Assembly: GCA_029098225.1 (NCBI GenBank)
Contig: JAQXNX010000022.1
Span: 1 to 64,000 of the forward strand
Length of the DNA stretch: 64,000 bases
Direction: 5' to 3'
Origin: Spirochaetales bacterium
Lineage (GTDB): Bacteria > Spirochaetota > Spirochaetia > Treponematales > Treponemataceae
The notes under the pieces are model-generated. The model ran no database searches. It was not told the DNA's origin and saw nothing but the letters and a program-made list of their open reading frames with translations. Both the position numbers and the translations under genes were made by a program. Below are positions 1 through 8,327 of the stretch, one piece after another; within the stretch, counting starts at the first letter, position 1, and every line of letters begins with the position of its first letter.

Positions 1-199
1 CTATTTTTGGGTTTTCGTAAATTTCGGGATTCTTTAAGGGGGCAAAAACTTCTCCATCAAGAATTGTTGTATCAAAAAGTTTTATAACTCCGTTCGAAAA
101 CTTTAACAGGTAAACACCACTGTACATGTGCCTGACTTCTAGAACAGTCAACATGGGCTCTGGATTATCTGAATATACAATTCCATTTTCTTCATGCAT
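1..199 (-). CDS. DUF2442 domain protein (partial, runs off window start)
   Basis: The open frame begins at ATG 199 with an AGGAGG ribosome site seven bases upstream and continues to the window edge, so the C-terminus is missing. The 66 visible residues include the pattern LEVRHMYSGVYLLKFSNG followed by IKLFDTTILDGEVFAPLKN, which is typical of DUF2442, a small family usually encoded next to DUF4160. It sits immediately downstream of a DUF4160 gene whose TAG stop lies in this gene's ribosome site, so the two are one unit. The pair resembles a toxin-antitoxin or small accessory module, but no biochemical role is established for it. Family assignment is fairly sure; function is unknown. Confidence 0.75.
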   Translation of the reverse strand, partial: MHEENGIVYSDNPEPMLTVLEVRHMYSGVYLLKFSNGVIKLFDTTILDGEVFAPLKNPEIYENPKI

Positions 200-210
200 A
201 CATTTACCTC

Positions 211-471
211 CTATGAATCAATCTTATCAAAGTGCTTATTCTGAACTGCAAGATTCCATGCGGCATACGCTTTTTCTTCATTGTTTTTTAACCAATCCTG
301 AACGGCCTTTAACTGCTTTGCCGGCAATTCCCCAGCTAAAAGTGTACCGTCTATTGCAACAGATGCCCTGAATTCTCCGTAAAAAACATGTACATGAGGC
401 TTATTATGATGTTTTATATCATTGAACATCATATAAATAACAATTCCATCAAATCGTTTTAGTTCAGGCAT
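211..471 (-). CDS. DUF4160 domain protein
   Basis: This 86-residue protein starts at ATG 471 behind a GAGG site and carries the DUF4160 signature: a short N-terminal strand (GIVIYMMF), then HHNKPHVHVFYGEF with its clustered histidines, an ASVAIDGTLLAGELP segment and a closing KAVQDWL helix. DUF4160 proteins are small, usually partnered with DUF2442 as here, and common in accessory regions. The partner's translation start overlaps the end of this gene, which suggests co-translation. A toxin-antitoxin-like role has been suspected from such pairings but is not demonstrated, and I make no firm functional claim. Confidence 0.8.
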   Translation of the reverse strand: MPELKRFDGIVIYMMFNDIKHHNKPHVHVFYGEFRASVAIDGTLLAGELPAKQLKAVQDWLKNNEEKAYAAWNLAVQNKHFDKIDS

Positions 472-539
472 ATTCTTACCTCGGTTTTATTATAGCATAA
501 TAATTTAAGTTTTTGCATATAATTTAACCAAAATACTCG

Positions 540-663
540 TCACAGCCAGGACTGCTTAGCGAATTTTGCTACGCAAAATATCGCTGCATGAGGCTTTTGT
601 ACAAAGTTTGTCGCAATCCGCTTCGCGACTTGCTTACCGAGTTTTCGTTCCGAAAACTCGCGC
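540..663. pseudogene. Remnant of a second hsdS 3' end with short palindromes
   Basis: On the minus strand, 604-569 read as LYKSLMQRYFA and a stop. This closely matches the C-terminus LYKSLMQTYFG of the adjacent hsdS gene (stop at 664), so the 3' end of hsdS is duplicated about 95 bases downstream. Between the two ends lie a perfect palindrome with arms 638-647 and 651-660 and a shorter GTCGC/GCGAC hairpin at 610-629. I infer recombination or decay at an hsdS locus rather than a functional gene. Confidence 0.55.
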
Positions 664-1290
664 TTACCCGAAATAAGTTTGCATGAGGCTTTTATAAAGT
701 ATTTCTGTCTTTTCGAGTGACTTCTGCACGGCAAATTTTGATTTGTCGATTTGTTGGACGAAAGAGGCAAAATCATCTTGCATTTGTTTTGGTGGTAAAA
801 TTACATGTCTTTTCTTAAACTGATTAAAATCAATATTATCTGCAGTTACAGCACGGACCCCAGATAATACATCTCTTTCAATACCCGTAAAATAAAATAA
901 TAAATAATATGGATTTATTTCAGAAGAAGGTATAAAAACTTTCATATCCTGATTTATAGTAACTTCAACTTTATTCATAGCTACAGGTAAAGTATGCTTT
1001 AAAATACCACTTCTTATTACCATTAAGATGGAATCACTTTTTATTTTCTTTGCAGAGCTATTGTTTACAGCATCTTCAGTAATATGATCTTGGCTATCAA
1101 GAATAAATAAAGATTTCATATCTTTTGGAGATACCCATGGAATTGTACCTTCAAAATATTCTGGTTTAGATTTAGAAGGAGTACCACCGCCCATTATATT
1201 TTCACATAATTCTGTTATCGCTTTTGTATTCCAATGTTTAGGATTTGTTGTCGGATCTCCAAACATCTCGATAAATCGGGATTTGGGCAT
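664..1290 (-). pseudogene. Type I restriction-modification specificity subunit HsdS, C-terminal half only
   Basis: The 208-residue product matches one target-recognition domain of HsdS. It opens with PKSRFIEMFGDP, the usual lead-in to the second recognition domain, continues with GGGTPSKSKPEYFEGTIPWV, and ends in a helical spacer (DDFASFVQQIDKSKFAVQKSL). Full HsdS proteins have two such domains and about 400 residues, and specify the DNA site for the HsdM/HsdR complex. Here the frame is closed by a TGA directly before the ATG at 1290, and the DNA beyond becomes an RHS-type gene on the other strand, so the first half is lost. No hsdM or hsdR is visible. It may be a silent cassette for recombination or a dead remnant. 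Confidence 0.75.
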
Positions 1291-1936
1291 TCAAATAGCG
1301 ATTTGTATGACTACGCAGGGAATAATCCTGCGAGATATATTGGTCCTAACGGAAGCGAAGATAAAAAAATCGAATGGATAATGAAAAATGTACCAGAGCA
1401 ATATCGAGATAAAGCTATAAAATCCTGGGAAGAAAATCGAACTATACCTGGTGGTACTTTGACGGCAAAAGAATTAGCTGCTATTTTGTTTAATGAAACA
1501 CGTTCTTTAAGTGGAGAAAAGATAAAACAGGCTAGAAAAGAAGTAGCCCATTCTATAATTAATGCTGATAAAAAATGGAAAGAAAAAAGATCTACATATG
1601 CAAAAACTGCAGCAAAAGAAGCTAAAGTTCCTGAAGTAGAAAGTTATATTTACGAAGCTTGTCTAGAAGCTGCAATAGAAGCAGTAAAGGAAGATGAAGA
1701 AGGCATAGACCCCACAAATAATAATTTGCAGGAGGATAGCAAAAAATACACAGATTTTGCCTGAATTTCAGTATAAATCTGGCGAAAACGTGCGAATTTT
1801 AAATGGAAATATACAAACAGCTTTATTTTCTATAACCTATCAAAATGGGAATGCTGCTGTTACTAGAGAATTAATGGATAATATTTTATCAGGAGATTTG
1901 TTTCTTGTTTTTTCCAAAAGGTGTGCTAAAATATAA
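1291..1936 (+). pseudogene. C-terminal fragment of an RHS/YD-repeat protein, frameshifted
   Basis: Directly after the hsdS boundary the plus strand reads SDLYDYAGNNPARYIGPNG, a form of the conserved RHS-core ending (YxYxxNNPxxYxDPxG) that precedes variable toxin domains. About 140 residues of a helical, Lys/Glu-rich tail follow, stopping at TGA 1764. A neighbouring frame then stays open to TAA 1936 (starting near ILPEFQYKSGENVRILNG), so the tail was probably one frame broken in the A-run at about 1740-1746. There is no start codon or RHS repeat region of its own. The tail includes EGIDPTNNN, reminiscent of the DPT segment of RHS-linked cell-wall hydrolase-like domains, but that link is weak. 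Confidence 0.6.
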
Positions 1937-1997
1937 TTATTGGTAAAAGTTTTTAAGAGAGAGAAAAAACTAAAACCCAATAAAAGGAGTGATTTTT

Positions 1998-2405
1998 ATG
2001 GGAAAAAAAGTTAGCCTGATGAGCTATCTGTATCTTGTTGGTATGGCACTTGTTGCTGTTGGTTTCTGTTGTCCTATGGTAAAAGGAATTTTCGGTTCTT
2101 CTGCCAATGGTTTTGATTTTATTCGCAATGCAAAAGAAGGTGGATTCGTTTGTATCGGTTCTATCTTGATTTTTGCAGGTGCAGTTGCAGGTATTCTTGC
2201 ATTTTTTGTTCCGCAGCTTAAAGGTCTTAAATTAATTTTTGCTCTTGTTGCTCTTGCTGGAGCTATTGTTCTTGTAATTGGATTTATGACAAGTGGTGGA
2301 ATATATAAGGCAATTGGTAAGCACTTTTTAAAGAATGCTTTAATCGGTTTATATATGGTAGTTGCAGGAATTGTTCTTGGCATTATCGGCGCTTTGCAGA
2401 AATAG
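1998..2405 (+). CDS. Small four-helix membrane protein of unknown function
   Basis: This 135-residue protein starts at ATG 1998, chosen over an in-frame GTG at 1989 because AAAGGAG (1983-1989) is correctly spaced for the ATG and overlaps the GTG. It has four hydrophobic segments: about 10-30, 50-72, 76-98 and 112-132. The loops are short and glycine-rich, with lysines between helices. I see no catalytic motif. It stands alone between the RHS remnant and a convergent methyltransferase gene, and is likely an inner-membrane protein. Function not recognised. Confidence 0.7.
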   Translation: MGKKVSLMSYLYLVGMALVAVGFCCPMVKGIFGSSANGFDFIRNAKEGGFVCIGSILIFAGAVAGILAFFVPQLKGLKLIFALVALAGAIVLVIGFMTSGGIYKAIGKHFLKNALIGLYMVVAGIVLGIIGALQK

Positions 2406-2411
2406 CCGGAT

Positions 2412-3725
2412 TTACAATTCTATAATTAACGCACCGGATTTTTCGTCCACAGGAAGGGAATCCGGTGTTTTTATTTTAACACTAATTAAATCGCCTGATT
2501 TTGGCCGGAAGCGGGGTTTTGGCAGTCGTGTGTTATTTTCGTCGGGCAGGGTAATAAGTACAAGACCATACTGTGAGCATCCGTAAAAACCACACATATA
2601 GTTTGGCAGACGAAGTTTATCCGAAGTAATGCGTATAAATGTTTTATCCTCTAAAGCTGTCTGCCCATGCTTTACTCTTGCATCTTCAACTGCAATAAAA
2701 CTAAGTGTTGCACGTTCTTTTGGAAGTTTAGCTAAATCTGAAAGCTTCTGAAGTTTTAATGGAGCATCTTCTGTTGTAAAGGCAAAATTGCACCATTTAT
2801 TTTTACTTCCTGTATAAGCTTTAAAGCCACTCATAGGACAGTCGCATTCATGTGTACATGGCGCTGTAACTTTACGGCCATCTTTTATATAACGTGCACG
2901 CAGAAGGCTGAGTGTTCTTGCAGCCTTAGGAACGCCCGGTTCTACAAGAATTATTCCGGCTCCTTTTTCACAGTAGCGTTCAAAATGTTCATAATAATTT
3001 TTTGTCTGGAATTCTGGCGGCATATCACTTGCCTGATCCAGTTCATTCAGCATATTTGCACAAGTTAGAAAGCCGGCCTTCTGCTTTATCTGTGTTCCAA
3101 AATTTCCTTTTATGCGTATTATGTTCCAGGGATCCTCTGAAGTTTTTGCTGCAATGCTAAGAAAAATGTCTTCGCCAAGAGTTAGAGAATTTGCAGAAAC
3201 ATCAAGACAATACCATGTTAGTTTAAGCTTACGAAGCTCCGGCCTTGCGAGCCATAAAGCAGTAACTACTGTAAGAGGCCCGCTTCCAAGATCAATACAT
3301 GTGCAGTCCGAAGAAGGAAAAACTGATGACGGCAGATTTGCAAATAGTCTTGTAAGCCGGACAAGGTTCCACCAGGTGTAGTAGCGTACATAAGATGAAA
3401 GCTGAATGTTATCGTTCATATAACCAAGTCGTCTACTGGCTCTATCGTCTGTAAGCTGATGAGAAAGCTTACGGATATTTTCCGGCAGCTGCTGAAGCTG
3501 GCGGCTGTTTAATGGGCGAACATTTTGAATTATTTCATCAAAGCTGTTCAGAATTTTTATTGTTGCGTGATTAAGATTTCTTGTGTCAAATAAATTTGAA
3601 TTAAACGAAGAATTACTTTTAGAATCTTTTGTCTTTATTAATTTTTCAGTCTGTTTTTTTGTTGTAATTTTTTTAGAGGATTCTTTTTTGTTATTTGAAT
3701 TATTTCTTGTATTCATATGTGGCAT
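2412..3725 (-). CDS. Rsm22-like class I SAM methyltransferase with cysteine cluster
   Basis: The 437-residue product has a lysine/serine-rich disordered N-terminus (1-45), a conserved helical lead (PENIRKLSHQLTDDRASRR and the YVRYYTWWN segment), a Rossmann SAM-binding motif IDLGSGP at residues 144-150, and a motif-IV-like region (CANMLNELD, 222-230). Four cysteines follow at 290, 294, 296 and 312, the arrangement typical of the Rsm22 family, whose mitochondrial members support small-subunit ribosome assembly and bind an iron-sulphur cluster. A ribosome-related role here is by family only. It lies five bases after the merR stop with no clear ribosome site of its own, so it is probably translated from the der-merR transcript. 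Confidence 0.75.
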   Translation of the reverse strand: MPHMNTRNNSNNKKESSKKITTKKQTEKLIKTKDSKSNSSFNSNLFDTRNLNHATIKILNSFDEIIQNVRPLNSRQLQQLPENIRKLSHQLTDDRASRRLGYMNDNIQLSSYVRYYTWWNLVRLTRLFANLPSSVFPSSDCTCIDLGSGPLTVVTALWLARPELRKLKLTWYCLDVSANSLTLGEDIFLSIAAKTSEDPWNIIRIKGNFGTQIKQKAGFLTCANMLNELDQASDMPPEFQTKNYYEHFERYCEKGAGIILVEPGVPKAARTLSLLRARYIKDGRKVTAPCTHECDCPMSGFKAYTGSKNKWCNFAFTTEDAPLKLQKLSDLAKLPKERATLSFIAVEDARVKHGQTALEDKTFIRITSDKLRLPNYMCGFYGCSQYGLVLITLPDENNTRLPKPRFRPKSGDLISVKIKTPDSLPVDEKSGALIIEL

Positions 3726-3730
3726 AAATT

Positions 3731-4078
3731 TTAGTTTTCTGAAGCTTCAGCTTCTGCACTGCTTTCATTCTTTTTTACAATAAGATACATTTCTGTAAGC
3801 AGCTGGCGTGCTTCCCGAATTTGATTTATTAATTCAGAATTGTTCTGGGCTGTTTGTGCCTCTTCTATAATCTGACGGCCTGCTCCTTCTGCTGTAAATT
3901 TTTTTTCGTTAATCAGATATTTAAGCCGGAGAATTAAATCTACTTCGCGCTGGGAATATAGCCTTCTGCCAGACATATCTTTGCGTGGAGTAAAGCCGGG
4001 AACAACTTCTTCCCAGTAGCGAAGAACATGAGCTTTTACACCTGTTAAGTCTTCAATTTGCCCTATTGTATATGTCAT
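3731..4078 (-). CDS. MerR-family transcriptional regulator
   Basis: Starting at ATG 4078, the 115-residue protein opens with MTYTIGQIEDLTGVKAHVLR and continues YWEEVVPGFTPRKD, then RRLYSQREVDLILRLKYLI: a MerR winged helix-turn-helix of the DNA-binding kind. A coiled-coil dimerisation stretch follows (about 75-105) with no effector-binding or metal-binding cysteine domain, so it is a minimal MerR protein. The ATG overlaps the der stop as ATGA, which fixes this start over an in-frame ATG at 4096 that lies within der. Its targets are unknown. Confidence 0.85.
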   Translation of the reverse strand: MTYTIGQIEDLTGVKAHVLRYWEEVVPGFTPRKDMSGRRLYSQREVDLILRLKYLINEKKFTAEGAGRQIIEEAQTAQNNSELINQIREARQLLTEMYLIVKKNESSAEAEASEN

Positions 4079-5652
4079 TTTCCACGCTGCTCCCATTTCT
4101 GGCGGCTGCCCTTCATTTCCAGTTGAACCGGAATCTGATCAAAGCCAAGGTCTTCACGAATTCTGTTTTTAAGATAGGTAATATATGTTTCTGGTACGAC
4201 TTCAGGCCTTGTTGCAAAAATCATAAAGTTTACAGGATTTGTACTTGTCTGTGTCATATAGCGGATTTTAAAATGCGCTGTTTTACTTGCAGGAGGAGGG
4301 TAACGTTCAAGCCAGTCCTGCAAAGCATTGTTTAATGCCGAGGTTTCAATTTTCCTTGTAAGCTGTTCGTAAAGTGTAATGGCTGTATTTAATAAATCTT
4401 TTATTCCTTTTCCTTCAAGTGCGGAAAGTGGAAGAATAGGTGCGTAGTCCATATGAGCAAACATAATGTTCATCCAGTTGCGAACTTCTTTTACGGCCTT
4501 CTGGCTTTGTTCTTCCCGTAAATCCCATTTGTTCATTACGAAAATTATTCCTCTGCCTTTTTCGTATGCAAGCGAACAGATTTTTTTATCCTGCTCTGCA
4601 AGGCCTTCAACTGCATCTATCATTAAAAATACAACATCGCATTCGTCCAGAGTTTTTATTGCACGGTTTACAGAATAATATTCAACATCATCATGAACCC
4701 GTGCCTTTCTGCGGATTCCTGCAGTATCCAGAACTTTAAAGTTTCTTCCGCCATAAGTAAAATCGCCTTCTACAACATCTCTGGTAGTTCCTGCATAATC
4801 GCATACAATAGAATTTTCTGAATGTGTAAGCCGGTTACTTAAGGTTGATTTTCCTGTATTTGGTTTTCCAAGAATTGCAATTTTAATCGGGCGTTCGGTA
4901 GACACAATTTTTGCTTTAGAAAAATCACAATGAGAAGTTATTTCCTGAGCAAATTCTGTTATGTTGTCTCCGTGAGAAGCAGAAATCAAAAATAAATTTT
5001 CAAAACCATATTTTGCATAATTCCAGGCCTCGCTTTGATTTTTTCCGCCTTCGGTTTTGTTTACTGCTGCAATTAATTTATTCCAGTAAGGCCGCATCTG
5101 AAGAATAAATTCTTCATCTTCTCCGGTAATCATTCCGGCTTCAAGCAGCAGAATTACAACATCTGCTTTTTTAATCATTTCAAGAGAACGTTCTACTACA
5201 TAATTATCAAGCTCAGCTTCTTTTGTTCCAATATCTCTTGTAAGCTTGTAACCGCCGGTATCTATAAGATGAACAGGTTTTCCGTTAATTACTGCAGTTG
5301 CTTCTACAGGGTCTCTTGTTACTCCAGGCTGATCATTTACAATAGCTACTCTATGATGAATGAAGCGGTTAAAAAGTGTAGACTTTCCAACATTTGGTCT
5401 GCCTGCAATTACGACAACAGGGAGACCTTCGTATTCAAGATCTTCGGCATCTAATCCATATGGAACTTTAATTGTTCCATCCGAAAGCAAAACTGGTTCT
5501 GTTACATATTCTGAATTTGCAGATTTTTGATTGAATTGGGGATTAATAAAATCTGGCTGTTCAATTTCCTGTGAATCATTGCCGTTTAAAAAATCATCTT
5601 TTTGTGAAACTTCTTTTGGTTTAGAAAAATCGGGTTTGCGCTTTTTAGCCAT
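4075..5652 (-). CDS. der: Ribosome biogenesis GTPase Der (EngA)
   Basis: Der is a tandem GTPase needed for 50S subunit maturation. The 525-residue product has P-loops at 84-92 (GRPNVGKST) and 262-270 (GKPNTGKST), DTGG and DTAG switch-II motifs, NKWD in the second domain, the conserved TTRDVVEG switch I and a C-terminal KH-like domain. An acidic and lysine-rich N-terminal extension of about 75 residues makes it longer than the usual 440-490. In the first domain the expected NKxD reads NKTE, a departure from consensus at the base-recognition site. It heads the der-merR-Rsm22 unit and is divergent from prs. Confidence 0.95.
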   Translation of the reverse strand: MAKKRKPDFSKPKEVSQKDDFLNGNDSQEIEQPDFINPQFNQKSANSEYVTEPVLLSDGTIKVPYGLDAEDLEYEGLPVVVIAGRPNVGKSTLFNRFIHHRVAIVNDQPGVTRDPVEATAVINGKPVHLIDTGGYKLTRDIGTKEAELDNYVVERSLEMIKKADVVILLLEAGMITGEDEEFILQMRPYWNKLIAAVNKTEGGKNQSEAWNYAKYGFENLFLISASHGDNITEFAQEITSHCDFSKAKIVSTERPIKIAILGKPNTGKSTLSNRLTHSENSIVCDYAGTTRDVVEGDFTYGGRNFKVLDTAGIRRKARVHDDVEYYSVNRAIKTLDECDVVFLMIDAVEGLAEQDKKICSLAYEKGRGIIFVMNKWDLREEQSQKAVKEVRNWMNIMFAHMDYAPILPLSALEGKGIKDLLNTAITLYEQLTRKIETSALNNALQDWLERYPPPASKTAHFKIRYMTQTSTNPVNFMIFATRPEVVPETYITYLKNRIREDLGFDQIPVQLEMKGSRQKWEQRGK

Positions 5653-5719
5653 GAAGATATTTTAACATATTTTATGCCAATAAAAAAGAGTTTGACGAAA
5701 AAAAGGCTTGCGGGGTATC

Positions 5720-5748
5720 TTCCTAAACAACACTAAATATGCTATAGT
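5720..5748 (+). promoter_or_regulatory. Probable sigma-70 promoter of prs (extended -10)
   Basis: An extended -10 element TGCTATAGT lies at 5740-5748, with a weak -35-like TTCCTA at 5720-5725 and a 17-base spacer. It sits 35 bases before the prs start. The strong -10 and weak -35 fit the usual extended -10 class. Confidence 0.5.
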
Positions 5749-5782
5749 GTGCTAACAAATCCCACTATAAAAGAGGTCTACT

Positions 5783-7033
5783 ATGCCTTATACCGAGCCA
5801 ACAAGTCTTGCGATTGTTGCCTGTCCTGGTGGCGAAGCTTTCGCCAATGAAGTCATAACGCACCTTAAACATATGTATAAGCACCGCTTCACTTTGAAGA
5901 ACGATGTTATATCTAAGCGTTATGAGCTGACTAAAGAAGAGCTTGTACAGAGAATCAATCTGCAAAATGATTTGCAGACATCTGAACTTTGTATAAGAGG
6001 TTCAACTGATAAGTATAGACCGCCTGTTTTTAAAGTTAACTCGCGATTCACTTATTTTGCTAACGGTGAAGTTAAGACGGAGCTGTTGGATACTATCCGT
6101 GGAAAAGATGTTTTTATCTTTCAGGATGTAGAAAATCATGAGTTGCTAAGTCTTAATGGTGGAGCAAATAAAAAAGTACTTACCGTAAACGATCATGTTA
6201 TGACTCTTCTTACTGCAATTGATACAGTAAGAATTGCCGGTGCAGAAAAAATTACTCTTGTTGTTCCAGCTTATCCTTATGCAAGACAGCATAAGCGAAA
6301 GGGCCGCGAAAGTTTAACAGCAAGTCTTTTAGGTCATATTTACGAAATGCAGGGTGTAGAAAGAATCATTACTCTTGATTTACATTCCCGCGAAATTGTA
6401 AATGCATTTTCGTCTGCTAATCTTGATAATCTGCATGCAAGTTATCAGATTATCCGCGAGCTTGCTAAAATTGTTGATTTAACCGGAAAAACTGAAGATA
6501 TGGTTATTGTATCTCCGGATACCGGTGCTATTGATAGAAATAAATTTTATGCTTCAGGATTACATCTTCCTCTGGCTATGATTTATAAAGAGCGTGATTA
6601 TTCAATTGTAACTCAGGATGCTCATTCAACAAATATTAAGTCTGTAAAATTACTTGGTGATGTAAAAGGTAAAGTTGCCTTCCTTGCTGATGATATGCTT
6701 GGAACTGGTGGAACATTACTTAAAGCCATGGAATTTTTAAAAGAGCAGGGTGCTACAAAAGTTATCTGTGCAATTTCTCTTCCATTCTTTACAGGTGATG
6801 CTGTAAAGAACTTTGATGAAGCTTATGAAAAGGGACTGTTCTACAGAATTATTGGTACTAATGCAGTTTATCAGGAAGAGCTTTTAAAGCGCGAATGGTA
6901 TATTAGTACAGATGTAAGTGGTCTTTTTGCAAATGTAATTACCCGTATTCATTATAATCAGTCGTTGAGTGAATTGCTCGATAACCGAAGTATTATTGAA
7001 AAGGTTGTTAAACAGACTGTAAATAATGATTAA
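5783..7033 (+). CDS. prs: Ribose-phosphate pyrophosphokinase (PRPP synthetase), long form
   Basis: The enzyme makes PRPP from ribose 5-phosphate and ATP for nucleotide, histidine and tryptophan synthesis. Visible family motifs are the ATP-binding flexible-loop region YPYARQHKRKGRESLTASL, ITLDLHS, and the PRPP-binding DDMLGTGGTLLKA. At 416 residues it exceeds the common 310-320. The extra length is an N-terminal segment of about 70 residues before FANGEV and scattered insertions in the second half. GAGG precedes the ATG at 5783. The FGGY kinase start overlaps its end by eight bases, so they are translationally linked. Identity is secure from the PRPP loop. Confidence 0.92.
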   Translation: MPYTEPTSLAIVACPGGEAFANEVITHLKHMYKHRFTLKNDVISKRYELTKEELVQRINLQNDLQTSELCIRGSTDKYRPPVFKVNSRFTYFANGEVKTELLDTIRGKDVFIFQDVENHELLSLNGGANKKVLTVNDHVMTLLTAIDTVRIAGAEKITLVVPAYPYARQHKRKGRESLTASLLGHIYEMQGVERIITLDLHSREIVNAFSSANLDNLHASYQIIRELAKIVDLTGKTEDMVIVSPDTGAIDRNKFYASGLHLPLAMIYKERDYSIVTQDAHSTNIKSVKLLGDVKGKVAFLADDMLGTGGTLLKAMEFLKEQGATKVICAISLPFFTGDAVKNFDEAYEKGLFYRIIGTNAVYQEELLKREWYISTDVSGLFANVITRIHYNQSLSELLDNRSIIEKVVKQTVNND

Positions 7034-8327
7034 CGCTGTTCTTTGTGTTGATATTGGAACGACTTCACTTAAAGCTGGGCTTATAACAGAAGAGGGTGAA
7101 GTCGTTTCTGTTGCTTCTGCAAAAATACTTGCAAACGATGAAGAAAAAAGCTTTATAGCTAATAAATGGATGGCTGCATTTAATTGTGCAGTAAAAAAGG
7201 TTTTTGCTGGAATTTCTTCCTTTAGTAAAGACTTACATGACGAAATTATTAATCTTTGTGCATTAAGTATTTCTGGAAATGGTCCTACAGTTGTTACTCA
7301 AAATGGCCGTACAGAACTCTGGAATGAAGATCATTCGCAGGGGCAGAATTTAATGCAGCAGTTGACTGAAGCTGCAAATATTCCTTCACACTCTTTATTT
7401 ATTCCTAAAATACTTACATTAAAAAGCAAATTTCCTTCTGATTTTTCTTCGGCAGAATATATTTTCTCCGGTCCGGAATATTTAATTTATGAGCTTACAG
7501 GAAATGCAGTAACAATATTGCCCGAAGAAAGATTCGTTTCGGCATACTGGAATGACGATATTCTTAAAGCCTGTAAAATTCCTGTAGAAAAAATGCCGCC
7601 TTATTATAAATATTCGCAGTCTTACGGTAAGTTAAAATCTGAATATCTGGAGCATCTGAAAAAAAATATTTCTAAATGTTTTACCGTGAAAGAATGTGCA
7701 GATAACGGCGAAAAGTACGGCATGAATGTATGTGCAGATAACGGTGCATTTTCTTCTGCGGAGAGCAAGGCCTGCAAATCAAATTCCGGCAAAAAAATTG
7801 AAATTTCAATTCCCAATAAGCTTAATGTTTTTGGAGCAGGTCCAGATTTTATTGCTGCGTTGATTGGAACAAATACTTTAAAGCCAGGCCGCATTTGCGA
7901 TCGTTCAGGCTCTTCAGAAGGTTTAAATTACTGCGTTCCGGTTTGTGTCCGTTATTATGGAATTCGTTCTTTACCTTCTGTAATTCCCGGGTTATGGAAT
8001 GTTTCTGTTTTAATTCCAAGAAGCGGAAAACTCAACGAAAACAAGAGAATTTATGCTGTAAAAGATGCCGTGCGTACTCTTAGAGCTATTGCAAAGCAAT
8101 ATGGATTTATTTTCCCGGAAAGACTTTTTGTGACTGGCGGACAGACAAGAAATACCGGATACATGAAAAGAAAACGTAATGAATTGGGAATGGATTTGAG
8201 TATTGCAAATTGTGACGATGCAGAATTGCTTGGCGATGCATGCGTTGCATTTTATGCGCTGGGAAAATATAAAAGTTTACAGGAAGCGGCCGAAAAAATT
8301 GTTCACGAAAAGAGCTTTACATTATGA
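7026..8327 (+). CDS. FGGY-family carbohydrate kinase (short form)
   Basis: The N-terminus, VLCVDIGTTSLKAGLI, is the ATP-phosphate-1 motif of sugar kinases such as xylulokinase and gluconokinase. The C-terminal FVTGGQTRN and ELLGDACVAFYALG segments match the adenosine-binding part of the second FGGY domain. At 433 residues it is shorter than the usual 480-520, and the substrate cannot be read from the sequence. The centre contains an internal 14-base duplication coding CADNG twice (7697-7710 and 7731-7744). It overlaps prs by eight bases and the HAD gene by ATGA, which suggests a sugar or pentose-phosphate salvage link to PRPP, as an inference. Confidence 0.82.
   Translation: MINAVLCVDIGTTSLKAGLITEEGEVVSVASAKILANDEEKSFIANKWMAAFNCAVKKVFAGISSFSKDLHDEIINLCALSISGNGPTVVTQNGRTELWNEDHSQGQNLMQQLTEAANIPSHSLFIPKILTLKSKFPSDFSSAEYIFSGPEYLIYELTGNAVTILPEERFVSAYWNDDILKACKIPVEKMPPYYKYSQSYGKLKSEYLEHLKKNISKCFTVKECADNGEKYGMNVCADNGAFSSAESKACKSNSGKKIEISIPNKLNVFGAGPDFIAALIGTNTLKPGRICDRSGSSEGLNYCVPVCVRYYGIRSLPSVIPGLWNVSVLIPRSGKLNENKRIYAVKDAVRTLRAIAKQYGFIFPERLFVTGGQTRNTGYMKRKRNELGMDLSIANCDDAELLGDACVAFYALGKYKSLQEAAEKIVHEKSFTL

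Noticed and set aside
1234-1290. Apparent start of the RHS-fragment frame over the hsdS gene
   Set aside because: The first 19 codons are antisense to HsdS and not RHS-like; the real similarity begins after 1290.
5653-5782. Separate promoter for der in the divergent gap
   Set aside because: Only weak TTGGCA and TTAAAAT-like strings at wrong spacing; not reported as a feature.
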